NCBI GenBank assembly: GCA_902465465.1 | Contig: CABQNF010000023.1 | Location: forward strand, 1 to 9,912 | DNA length: 9,912 nt | Reading direction: 5' to 3' | Origin: an uncultured Collinsella sp. | GTDB lineage: Bacteria; Actinomycetota; Coriobacteriia; Coriobacteriales; Coriobacteriaceae | Part shown: positions 1-5,773 of the stretch, piece after piece | Layout: every line of letters begins with the position of its first letter | How positions within the stretch are numbered: position 1 is the first letter of the stretch | The notes under the pieces: generated by a model | What the model was told of the DNA's origin: nothing | Database searches by the model: none | The model's input: only the letters and a program-made list of their open reading frames with translations | Program-made: the position numbers and the translations under genes

Positions 1-414
1 CCCGCCGACGAACGCCCCGATTTTGTCGTCGGTCTAACCGACGTGCTGGCCTCGGGTGTCGTTTCGGCACTGGTCGACAAGGGCATCTCTGTCCCCGGGC
101 AAGTACGCGTAGCGGGCTGCGATGGCAACCCGCTCGCTTGGAGCGGATCGGTCCCGCTCACTACGGTAGCGCCCCCGGGCTACGAGATTGGCCGCAAGGG
201 TGTCCAACTGCTGATGGAGCAAATCGAGAACAAGGCCCCGGCAAAGACCAAGCATATCCGCGTCGGCTCTGCAGCGCGCACCGTCACCGCAGTCACCGCC
301 GCCGAGGATATCAACCGCCAAGAACTGGTGCGTCCGTTCCTACTGGAGCGCGCCAGCACCCAGGCGAGCAGCCAAACCGAAGCCACCGCCATCAATCTCG
401 GCGCGTATCTATAG
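1..414 (+). CDS. LacI/GalR-family transcriptional regulator, C-terminal part (partial, 5' end outside window)
   Basis: Reading frame 1 is open from the first base to a TAG at 412-414 and gives 137 residues. It matches the C-terminal half of the sugar-binding-like core of LacI-family repressors. A segment near residues 38-52 has the 'VPGQVRVAGCDGNPLA' pattern (VPxDvxVxGfDxxpxa in the family), followed by 'PLTTVAPPGYEIGRKGVQLL', the usual PLTTVxxPxxeiGrxAxxLL motif. The tail after about residue 100 is long and Ala/Ser/Thr-rich. The N-terminal helix-turn-helix and the rest of the effector domain lie outside the window, so the operator and ligand cannot be judged. By family, it should be a cytoplasmic DNA-binding regulator responding to a sugar or similar small ligand. 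No target operon is visible downstream, where the next gene points the other way across a strong terminator. Confidence 0.88.
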   Translation, partial: PADERPDFVVGLTDVLASGVVSALVDKGISVPGQVRVAGCDGNPLAWSGSVPLTTVAPPGYEIGRKGVQLLMEQIENKAPAKTKHIRVGSAARTVTAVTAAEDINRQELVRPFLLERASTQASSQTEATAINLGAYL

Positions 415-440
415 CACGCCCGCAAGTATGCTAAGTCGCC

Positions 441-488
441 GCTTAAGCAAAAGGGGCCCGACCATTGCCGGGCCCCTTTTGCTTAAGC
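441..488. terminator. Perfect 20-bp-arm hairpin, bidirectional terminator
   Basis: Arms 441-460 (gcttaagcaaaaggggcccg) and 469-488 are exact reverse complements around the 8-nt loop accattgc. The GC core is preceded by AAAA and followed by TTTT, so a U-rich tract forms in both directions. It lies between two convergent genes (LacI-family + strand, HAD - strand) and can end both transcripts. The 20-bp perfect arm is longer than most intrinsic terminators. Confidence 0.9.
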
Positions 489-527
489 GCAAACGTGGGC
501 AATTGCTCGTTTCAACGCCGCAGCTGT

Positions 528-1153
528 CTAGCGCACGGCCTTGACTGCCGCCGCCAGGTCGAACAACGTATCGAGTACGGCCTCGCAGCCATCCACCACG
601 TCCTGCGGCAGCGGCACGATGTCGGGGACGGCAAAGACATGACAGCCGGCCGTAATGCCCGAGACGCAGCCGTTGCGCGAATCCTCGACCACGGCACATT
701 CCTCGGGGACAAAGCCCGCGCGCTCGCAGGCAAGCAGATACATCTCGGGATCGGGCTTGCCATGCACGACGTCCTCGCCGCAAGTCACCGTCTCAAACTT
801 GTCAAAGAGGCCGACCATCTTAAGGTTGCGCTCGGCCGTAACGAGGCGCGACGACGTTGCAAGGCCCACGTGGTAGCCCGCAGCCAGCAGCTCGTCTATG
901 CACTCGGCGGCGCCGGCCTTAAGCTCCAGATCGGTCTTGACCATCTCGTCGCGAATCTCCTTGTGGCGGACATAGATCGCCTCGGTGGTTTCGTGGCTGC
1001 CGTAATGCTTATCAAGGATGTCCATGACATCGGGTAGCGTGCGGCCGATAAACTGATGAATCAGCGCATCATCAATCGCAACCATGCCTTGATGCCCAAA
1101 CGCTCGGTATCGACCAGCGTTCCGTCCATGTCAAAAATAACAGCCTTGATCAT
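528..1153 (-). pseudogene. HAD-superfamily hydrolase (beta-phosphoglucomutase/phosphatase-like), apparently frameshifted near the N-terminus
   Basis: The gene begins at an ATG at 1153-1151 behind a GGGGGA ribosome binding site. Its first 24 codons read MIKAVIFDMDGTLVDTERLG... then IKAW, the classic HAD motif I with both catalytic Asp residues. This frame ends at a TGA at 1063-1061 after 30 residues. The rest of the protein lies in another frame, from an ATG at 1085: 'IDDALIHQFIGRTLPDV' of the cap, motif II 'LATSS' (residues 75-79 of that part), motif III Lys in 'HGKPDPE' (K110) and motif IV 'VVEDSRNG' (E134, D135), ending in TAG at 528-530. Relatives usually have about 7-9 more residues between the motif I helix and the cap, so a deletion of 3n+1 bases (22 or 25, say) would explain both the shift and the missing residues. 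The 185-residue second part alone lacks motif I and should not be catalytic. A sequencing or assembly error is the main alternative. Confidence 0.75.
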
Positions 1154-1213
1154 ATCGGTCCCCCATCGACTCTCGCTGTCGCATTGCCGCAACTCTACCG
1201 CATTTGGCAACTT

Positions 1214-1230
1214 GTATATAACGTATATAC
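1214..1230. promoter_or_regulatory. AT-rich palindrome in the divergent HAD/larE promoter region
   Basis: GTATATA (1214-1220) and TATATAC (1224-1230) are exact inverted repeats around ACG, in the 173-bp gap between the two divergent starts. The size and symmetry fit a dimeric regulator site, GntR-type for instance, but no such regulator is visible in the window. A weak overlapping promoter on the + strand is possible (TTGGCA at 1204-1209, TATACC at 1226-1231, 16-bp spacer). It could instead be just a low-melting promoter element. Confidence 0.4.
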
Positions 1231-1263
1231 CATATTGCACTTTCGTTACATAGATAGAAGTCT

Positions 1264-1292
1264 TATGGCAAGTAACGCATTAGGATTATAGT
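1264..1292 (+). promoter_or_regulatory. Candidate promoter of the LarE-like gene
   Basis: TATAGT at 1287-1292 is a good -10 match. The matching -35 position (about 1263-1269, TTATGG/TATGGC) is poor, so the promoter would be weak or activator-dependent. Transcription would start near 1298, leaving a leader of about 29 nt with the ribosome binding site AAGGA at 1315-1319. The palindrome at 1214-1230 would then lie upstream, centred near -76. Confidence 0.3.
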
Positions 1293-1326
1293 TTTCAATC
1301 GAGTACTCAACGATAAGGATCGTTTC

Positions 1327-2205
1327 ATGATTTTAGACACCACGGCACCCGCAGAGGAGCTTCAAGACAAGCTGTCAGCGCTCGAACAGCTGCTTTTGGC
1401 ATACGGACGCGTCGCCATCGGCTTTTCCGGCGGCGTTGACAGCAGTTTTTTGGCCGCCGTATGCGCCCGCATCATGCCTACCAATACCCTCCTCGTCCAT
1501 CTCACCACGCCGCTCATCGGCACGCCCGAACAGGCTTCGTTTGAGCAGTCCGTTGATGGACAGGCCAATGAGGGGCCGCATTTTAAGCTCCCCGTGCTCA
1601 ATCTTTCGGTCGATCAGCTGCAGCTCCCCCAGGTAGCCTGCAACGATGCCAATCGCTGCTACCACTGCAAGCACGCCGGCTTTACCGCCATCGTCAACCA
1701 CGCCAAGTCGCTCGGCTTTCCCACCGTCATCGATGGCAGCAATGCAAGTGATCGCGGCGACTACCGCCCTGGTATGCGCGCGGCAAAAGAGCTCGGCGTA
1801 CGCTCCCCTCTCATGGAGGTCGGCTTTATCAAGGACGAAGAGCGCGAGCTGCTGCGCGCATGGGGCTATCCCGTTTGGAACCTGCCGGCGGGAGCATGTC
1901 TTGCCACGCGCGTTCCCACGGGCGAGGAGCTTACGCGCGAGAAGGTCGATTTAATCCGCGCCTGCGAGGATTACCTGCACGATCTTGATCTGGCACAGGT
2001 ACGCGCGCGCTTGATCGGCGGCTGCATGCATATCGAGGCCGCACCCGCAGATGTTGCCAAGATTGCCGCCCTCGGCGGTGCCGCCATCGACGACAAGGGC
2101 AAGACCCCGCTGCCCGCCGTTATCGAGTCCGCGCTGCGCGAGCTGGGCTGCGACCATATCTCCCCCGAGGTCACCCCCTACATTCACGGTGCCATGAATC
2201 TTTAG
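1327..2205 (+). CDS. larE: LarE-family ATP-dependent sulfur transferase (nickel-pincer cofactor biosynthesis type)
   Basis: The protein has 292 residues, close to the usual LarE length. The ATG at 1327 has AAGGA at 1315-1319, 7 nt upstream. Near the N-terminus is the PP-loop ATP-pyrophosphatase motif SGGVDSS (34-40), which binds ATP to adenylylate a carboxylate. The LarE signature follows at 136-162 (DGSNASDRGDYRPG, then AAKELGVRSPL), then GACLATR (189-195). LarE puts sulfur on both carboxylates of the pyridinium precursor of the nickel-pincer nucleotide, the cofactor of lactate racemase LarA and relatives. C191 is at the sulfur-donor position of the sacrificial enzyme. CYHC (C111, C114) adds the CxxC found in the subgroup reported to hold an Fe-S cluster and to work catalytically, so I infer the cluster type. 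No larA, larB or larC is in the window, so the client enzyme is unknown. It is cytoplasmic and monocistronic here, ending at a terminator. Confidence 0.88.
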   Translation: MILDTTAPAEELQDKLSALEQLLLAYGRVAIGFSGGVDSSFLAAVCARIMPTNTLLVHLTTPLIGTPEQASFEQSVDGQANEGPHFKLPVLNLSVDQLQLPQVACNDANRCYHCKHAGFTAIVNHAKSLGFPTVIDGSNASDRGDYRPGMRAAKELGVRSPLMEVGFIKDEERELLRAWGYPVWNLPAGACLATRVPTGEELTREKVDLIRACEDYLHDLDLAQVRARLIGGCMHIEAAPADVAKIAALGGAAIDDKGKTPLPAVIESALRELGCDHISPEVTPYIHGAMNL

Positions 2206-2207
2206 GC

Positions 2208-2230
2208 TACGCCGTTTTACAAACGGCGTA
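2208..2230. repeat. 10-bp perfect inverted repeat just after the LarE stop
   Basis: TACGCCGTTT (2208-2217) and AAACGGCGTA (2221-2230) pair around TAC, starting 2 bp after the stop codon. No T-run follows on either strand. It may protect the mRNA 3' end or help the terminator downstream, but would not be an efficient intrinsic terminator alone. Confidence 0.55.
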
Positions 2231-2282
2231 ACTGCTCGGCGCTGCGCAGGCCCCGGGCACGGCAATCTGACGTTCAACTTCA

Positions 2283-2316
2283 CGGGCGCGACCAAAAGGT
2301 CAGCGCCCGCTTGTTT
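2283..2316 (+). terminator. Intrinsic terminator of the LarE-like gene
   Basis: CGGGCGC (2283-2289) pairs with GCGCCCG (2303-2309) and GACC (2290-2293) pairs with GGTC (2298-2301), with one bulged A at 2302 and an AAAA loop. CTTGTTT follows at 2310-2316. The stem is GC-rich with a moderate U-tract, about 80 bp after the stop. Confidence 0.65.
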
Positions 2317-2379
2317 CACGTCACCTTACCGCATCCGGAGCCCGCTCGCTCGCATATGCTCAACCTGCACTGCGTTAAC

Positions 2380-2430
2380 TGACCTGCCAAAAAGGGACAG
2401 GTTTGTTTTGGCAGGTTTTATCTGGGGAAA
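2380..2430. repeat. 51-bp dispersed repeat, copy 1 (hairpin-forming)
   Basis: The 51 bases match 4455-4505 at 47 positions in the same orientation (differences at 2381, 2396, 2405 and 2412). Inside it, ACCTGCCAAAA (2382-2392) pairs with TTTTGGCAGGT (2406-2416). A competing short stem is possible: ACCTG (2382-2386) with CAGGT (2398-2402). TTTATCTGGGGAAA follows. It lies downstream of the 3' end of the AlbA_2/ATPase gene. The conserved tail beyond the hairpin suggests a dispersed element rather than two chance terminators. Confidence 0.75.
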
Positions 2431-2501
2431 TATCGCGAGGCAGTCGCTCCCCTAGCACCCATCTAACTTCGAGAGGCACTAGAGAGGCGACCCGGCTGCA
2501 T

Positions 2502-4202
2502 CTACTTCTTCCGATATCGGCGGTTACGACTCGTCGATGAACCCATTACTTCGATGAGTCCTTTATCCGCCATTTTTGGCAGATGGTAACGGACAGACGA
2601 AATTTTGACCCCCGATGCAACCGCTATTTCTCGCGCCGTCATATCCACTTCGGCGCTGAGAGCCTCCAGGATCCTATCCGCTGTCGAAGCTGACGATTCT
2701 CTGCCCATATCGATAATCTCAAACGTGTCTTTGCCACATTTTGACAGGACATGTTTATCGACAAGATCCCCGCAGATCAGGCGAATGTCATCCGAATCCC
2801 ACTTCAGGGCCTCTCGTATTTTTTGAACATCGCATACGCACCCATGCTCCCGCATAAACATGAGCAATGTTTCCTCGCGATCCGTCAGCTCGGTACCCAC
2901 ATGGCTCTGAATCCACGTACGGTTTTCAGCAAGCTCCGCCCCGTGCCGGGAAAGCAGCACCGTAAACGAATCGGCCTTAACGATAAATTTCGGCCTGCCA
3001 AGCGAACGAGACTCCATCTCGCGAATCATAGCCGGGATACCAGATCCCTGGCTTTCCGCAACGGCCCCCTCGGCATGCTCTAACGGCGTCGCCCCCATTA
3101 GGCTCATGAGCTTTGGGTTTCGACAGCGCGATTCCCCGTCTGCAAGATTGTCCACCGTCTTTCCGCCCCAAAGCCCGCCAGGGTTTTTGATCTCTATTCT
3201 GTCTGGATAGATATCGACACTCACGGCCTGCCCCACAAACATGGGCGAATATTCTCGATGGATGCAGGCATTTGCCAAGGCCTCGCGCAAAACCTCCTGG
3301 GGAACTTCCCAATCCTCCCTTCTGCCAGCACCTTGCACTATCGCCGCTTTGCGCAAGTTTCGTCCAATCGCGGCAAGGGCATCTTCGATGCAAGCCGGAA
3401 TCGGGCCATCGCACAACTGGCGGTCAATAAACCGGGGTTGCCCGGGTGCAGATTTTTCCACATCGGAATGAACGGCGACATCGATCATCAGTTTGGGATA
3501 GAACTGCTGGGGGTAAATTCCCGCCGACAGAAGCCCCGCGAGCTTCACGGCGCCATCCTTTGTAGTGATATTGAGTCTGACCAGCTGCTTTTCCAGCGTA
3601 TCGGCCCCGCGCAAAACGCGCGGGGTCTGCAGCCGGCGATTTGCGATAATAGACCGCACGACATCTGGATCCAAATCCTCGACCGTTGCCTCCGAAACCA
3701 CCGTGCCGTCTGCATCGCTCGGAAACAACGCACTCTGCAGCTCATATAGCTCAGCGGGTGACATCTTGATATCTTTATCATCCACGCGCTTGTAGCTACC
3801 GTTCTGCACGCCGCGCGCGCCGATATAGCAAGGCTTCGCTTTAAGCTCAAGTTCAAAGATGCGCACCAGAAGCACCTGGAGCCCGTCGACCTCGCCTCGA
3901 TCAAGCTCGTACCGCGGCGCATGGGTCACCACTGCCGCTGAGCCTCCGTCTCCGATACCCGAAACAAACTGATCGCGCACCCTATCGATAGCAAAGTTAG
4001 CCGAAGGAACAAATCCTTCGGCTTCATTCAGGCCCAAAATAATGAGCCCACCCGCAGTGTTCGCAAAAGCGCTCACTGTCTCCCATACGTCTGCGCTCAA
4101 TTTATTCGTGCAGGCTTTAACTTCTACCGATGCGTCATCAGTCCCCCGCCTGCGAAGGCGCTCAACGATAAGGCCAAGAGGTTCATCCAGCAGCATTGGC
4201 AT
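2502..4202 (-). CDS. AlbA_2 (Schlafen-type) domain, GHKL ATPase, winged-helix putative transcriptional regulator
   Basis: The protein has 566 residues in the COG2865-like group of RecG-related putative regulators. N-terminus: AlbA_2/Schlafen-like domain with 'SVEVKACTNKLS' (25-36), 'SAFANTAGGLIILGL' (44-58) and 'NGSYKRV' (134-140). Middle: GHKL-type ATP-binding fold with the N-box-like 'EALANACIHREYS' (307-319), 'IEIKNPGGL' (336-344) and the glycine-rich 'GSGIPAMIREM' (386-396). C-terminus: winged helix at about 504-560, with recognition-helix-like 'SGVKISSVRYHLPKMADKGLIEV' spanning 530-552. No membrane segment or signal peptide is seen. I start at the ATG at 4202, with AGAGAGG four bases upstream; an ATG two codons in (4196) is possible. 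The biochemical role of the family is not firmly known. The tail and the repeat array right upstream suggest a DNA-binding autoregulator. It is flanked by direct repeats, alone on its strand, and may be mobile or accessory. Confidence 0.82.
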   Translation of the reverse strand: MPMLLDEPLGLIVERLRRRGTDDASVEVKACTNKLSADVWETVSAFANTAGGLIILGLNEAEGFVPSANFAIDRVRDQFVSGIGDGGSAAVVTHAPRYELDRGEVDGLQVLLVRIFELELKAKPCYIGARGVQNGSYKRVDDKDIKMSPAELYELQSALFPSDADGTVVSEATVEDLDPDVVRSIIANRRLQTPRVLRGADTLEKQLVRLNITTKDGAVKLAGLLSAGIYPQQFYPKLMIDVAVHSDVEKSAPGQPRFIDRQLCDGPIPACIEDALAAIGRNLRKAAIVQGAGRREDWEVPQEVLREALANACIHREYSPMFVGQAVSVDIYPDRIEIKNPGGLWGGKTVDNLADGESRCRNPKLMSLMGATPLEHAEGAVAESQGSGIPAMIREMESRSLGRPKFIVKADSFTVLLSRHGAELAENRTWIQSHVGTELTDREETLLMFMREHGCVCDVQKIREALKWDSDDIRLICGDLVDKHVLSKCGKDTFEIIDMGRESSASTADRILEALSAEVDMTAREIAVASGVKISSVRYHLPKMADKGLIEVMGSSTSRNRRYRKK

Positions 4203-4206
4203 TCCG

Positions 4207-4213
4207 CCTCTCT
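4207..4213 (-). promoter_or_regulatory. Ribosome binding site of the AlbA_2/ATPase gene, inside an operator-like repeat
   Basis: On the - strand AGAGAGG lies 4 nt before the ATG at 4202. It overlaps the array copy nearest the gene (TTTTAGAGA on this strand, 4209-4217). A protein bound to this copy would cover the start region. Confidence 0.55.
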
Positions 4214-4404
4214 AAAACAATAGAGTTATCTCTCTAAAGTGTAGTATATCTCTCTAACTTTAGAGAGATAAGCACCTTATTTTAGAGAGACATTTAGAGA
4301 GATGTATCGAATTCTCTGGTAGATTGCCCAATGTTATCTCTTTAACTGGCTTTCTCTTTAGAGAGACGAGCGCGACCTCTCTAATCATGGGCTCCACTCT
4401 TTAA
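4209..4404. repeat. Operator-like array: eight exact copies of TCTCTAA/TTAGAGA plus two one-mismatch copies
   Basis: Exact copies: TCTCTAA at 4209, 4231, 4251 and 4378; TTAGAGA at 4260, 4282, 4294 and 4358. One-mismatch copies (TCTTTAA) are at 4339 and 4398. By composition alone about 0.02 copies of a 7-mer would be expected on both strands of 200 bp. Same-orientation neighbours are often 20-22 bp apart (4209/4231/4251; 4260/4282), two helical turns. The longer consensus near the gene is TATCTCTCTAAA. The array fills the upstream region of the AlbA_2/ATPase gene and fades away from it, which points to cooperative binding by a regulator, most simply that protein itself. Confidence 0.8.
4243..4271 (-). 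promoter_or_regulatory. Candidate promoter and palindromic operator of the AlbA_2/ATPase gene
   Basis: On the - strand, TTATCT (4271-4266) and TATACT (4248-4243) are separated by 17 bp, so the -10 is good and the -35 modest. The spacer is covered by a perfect palindrome: TATCTCTCTAA (4247-4257), CT, TTAGAGAGATA (4260-4270). A dimer bound there would block RNA polymerase, the usual layout of an autorepressed gene. The leader would be about 35 nt. Confidence 0.55.
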
Positions 4405-4454
4405 GGTGCACACTTCCTAACCGTGCCCTAAGTTGCGGTGAAATAGTCCCCGAT

Positions 4455-4505
4455 TAACCTGCCAAAAAGGAACAGGTTTATTTTGGTAGGTTTTATCTGG
4501 GGAAA
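4455..4505. repeat. 51-bp dispersed repeat, copy 2 (hairpin-forming)
   Basis: This is the second copy of the element at 2380-2430, 2075 bp away in the same orientation. The outer stem is kept: AACCTGCCAAAA (4456-4467) pairs with TTTTGGTAGGTT (4481-4492) through one G-U if transcribed on the + strand, and the change at 4456 adds one pair. It sits beyond the far end of the operator-like array, so the two copies bracket the AlbA_2/ATPase gene and its control region. Confidence 0.75.
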
Positions 4506-4545
4506 CGCCGAATAGCCCCACATCAACAACTGCCGCAGCTCCATA

Positions 4546-4576
4546 TGAGACAAATGAATCAGTAGCGTTTGTCTCA
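4546..4576. repeat. 9-bp perfect inverted repeat upstream of the endonuclease gene
   Basis: TGAGACAAA (4546-4554) and TTTGTCTCA (4568-4576) are exact inverted repeats with a 13-nt spacer, 85 bp before the nuclease start. No T-run follows, so it is unlikely to be a terminator. It could be a regulator site, a transcript hairpin or part of a dispersed repeat. Confidence 0.5.
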
Positions 4577-4611
4577 AATCTTAAGTATTTGTTCGACAGA
4601 ACGGCCCTTGC

Positions 4612-4658
4612 CGGCTCCTGCTAGACTGGTAGATTCCCAACCGTCCATCCAGGAGCCG
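4612..4658 (+). promoter_or_regulatory. Hairpin that could mask the endonuclease ribosome binding site
   Basis: CGGCTCCTG (4612-4620) is the exact reverse complement of CAGGAGCCG (4650-4658), leaving a 29-nt loop. The right arm holds the Shine-Dalgarno AGGAG (4651-4655), 5 nt before the ATG. If the transcript starts upstream of 4612 the site would be sequestered. A -10-like TAGACT at 4622-4627 would instead give a transcript lacking the left arm. Confidence 0.45.
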
Positions 4659-4660
4659 CA

Positions 4661-5644
4661 ATGTCGCGCAAGTCCGCCTACAAGCAAGTACTTTCCATCG
4701 GCGCCGCCGTGGTGCTGGGGTTTGCGCTGTTCACAGGGTCGCTCGACGGAGCGCCCAAGTTGTTGTCGCCGCAAAGTGATGAACAGGCGGCAGCTCTGGC
4801 CGAAAAACAAAACGAAAGCCCCAGCCGCACCGACGACGAGGCGGACCTGGTTGCCCGACTCGAATCGGGGACAGCGATCTCCTCGGACTCTCAAAACAGC
4901 CAGGACGCTGGCGATGGCTCCGATTCCGCCGCAACCGACACCGGCGACGACGCCTCCGCGGGCAGTGCCGCCACCCCCATCGACGAGGTGGAAAACCCCG
5001 ATCTCGACCGCGCCCGCGGCGTATATCTCAGCAGCATTCCCGACTACGCCGGCAACCCCTACGTTGCCCTTCGTGCCGACAGCACGCACCCGCTCGGCAC
5101 GCCGTCATTCACACTCGATGAATACGAGCGCGCTACAGAAGAGGGTTGCTTTAAGAAGTTCTCCAAGCTCGACAGCCTGGGCCGCACCCGCAAAGCGCTC
5201 GCCTGCGTGGGCCCCGAATCACTCGGTCAAGGCGAGCGCGGCGATATCTCGCGCATCCATCCTGCCGGTTGGCACCAGCAGCGCTACGACTTTATTCCGG
5301 GCCAGAGCCTCTACAACCGCTGCCACCTTATCGCCTGGTCGCTCTGCGGCGAAAACGCCAACCGCAAGAATCTCCTCACCGGCACGCGTTATCTCAACGA
5401 GACAGGCATGCTGCCGTTTGAGGAGCAGATTCTCGGCTACATCCGCGAGACGGGCAACCACGTGCTCTATCGCGTCGCACCCATGTATAACGAAGAGGAA
5501 CTTGTCTGCCGCGGCGTGCGCCTTGAGGCGCAATCGGTCGAGGACCACGGCAAGACCCTCTGCTTCCACGTGTACTGCTACAACCTGCAGCCGCACGTGC
5601 AGATCGACTACGCCACCGGCCGCAACCAGGCATCCGGAGACTAG
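4661..5644 (+). CDS. Exported DNA/RNA non-specific endonuclease (EndA/streptococcal DNase-like, His-Me finger)
   Basis: The protein has 327 residues from an ATG at 4661 preceded by AGGAG. Residues 1-27 form a basic start and a hydrophobic helix (about 8-27), a signal peptide or membrane anchor. Residues 38-115 are a low-complexity Asp/Ser/Ala/Thr-rich linker, likely a flexible spacer outside the membrane. The nuclease domain covers about 118-320. Its core 'NRCHLIAWSLCGENANRKNLLTGTRYLN' spans 219-246, with 'GMLPFE' next (249-254). H222 is the expected general base, in place of the His of the DRGH motif of Serratia-type nucleases. N246 and the Asn residues at 234 and 237 are candidate metal-binding positions. 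Enzymes of this family cut DNA and often RNA with Mg2+ or Mn2+ outside the cell, for nutrient use, DNA uptake or escape from DNA traps. No competence genes are nearby, so the role is open. The gene is monocistronic and ends at a shared terminator. Confidence 0.87.
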   Translation: MSRKSAYKQVLSIGAAVVLGFALFTGSLDGAPKLLSPQSDEQAAALAEKQNESPSRTDDEADLVARLESGTAISSDSQNSQDAGDGSDSAATDTGDDASAGSAATPIDEVENPDLDRARGVYLSSIPDYAGNPYVALRADSTHPLGTPSFTLDEYERATEEGCFKKFSKLDSLGRTRKALACVGPESLGQGERGDISRIHPAGWHQQRYDFIPGQSLYNRCHLIAWSLCGENANRKNLLTGTRYLNETGMLPFEEQILGYIRETGNHVLYRVAPMYNEEELVCRGVRLEAQSVEDHGKTLCFHVYCYNLQPHVQIDYATGRNQASGD

Positions 5645-5705
5645 TGCCGACCGCACCGCCCGTAACCCAAAAATGATTCGTTTTCCTCCGTCCCCATGGG
5701 ATCAA

Positions 5706-5740
5706 AAAAGGCCGCCCTGGATTACCCAGGGCGGCCTTTT
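5706..5740. terminator. Bidirectional intrinsic terminator between endonuclease and EF-G-like genes
   Basis: AAAAGGCCGCCCTGG (5706-5720) and CCAGGGCGGCCTTTT (5726-5740) are perfect inverted repeats around ATTAC. A GC-rich 11-bp core with A-tract and T-tract on opposite sides serves both converging genes. Confidence 0.93.
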
Positions 5741-5773
5741 CGTCAGCGTCCACATTGCAAGCAACGCCACACG

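Noticed and set aside
465..1037. 190-codon + strand frame opposite the HAD gene
   Set aside because: It starts inside the terminator hairpin and has no recognisable motif, while the - strand shows conserved HAD motifs.
528..1085. Intact 185-residue HAD enzyme starting at the ATG at 1085
   Set aside because: Motif I (DMDGT) is encoded just upstream in another frame with its own ribosome binding site, so the shorter frame is a fragment of a broken gene rather than a full enzyme.
2443..2491. Terminator for the AlbA_2/ATPase gene
   Set aside because: GTCGC...CTAG can pair with CTAG...GCGAC, but there are mismatches, a long loop and no T-run on the - strand, so I do not call it.
4209..4404. CRISPR array or tandem satellite
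   Set aside because: The units are only 7-12 bp, occur in both orientations and have uneven spacing with no spacer-length units; no cas genes are present.
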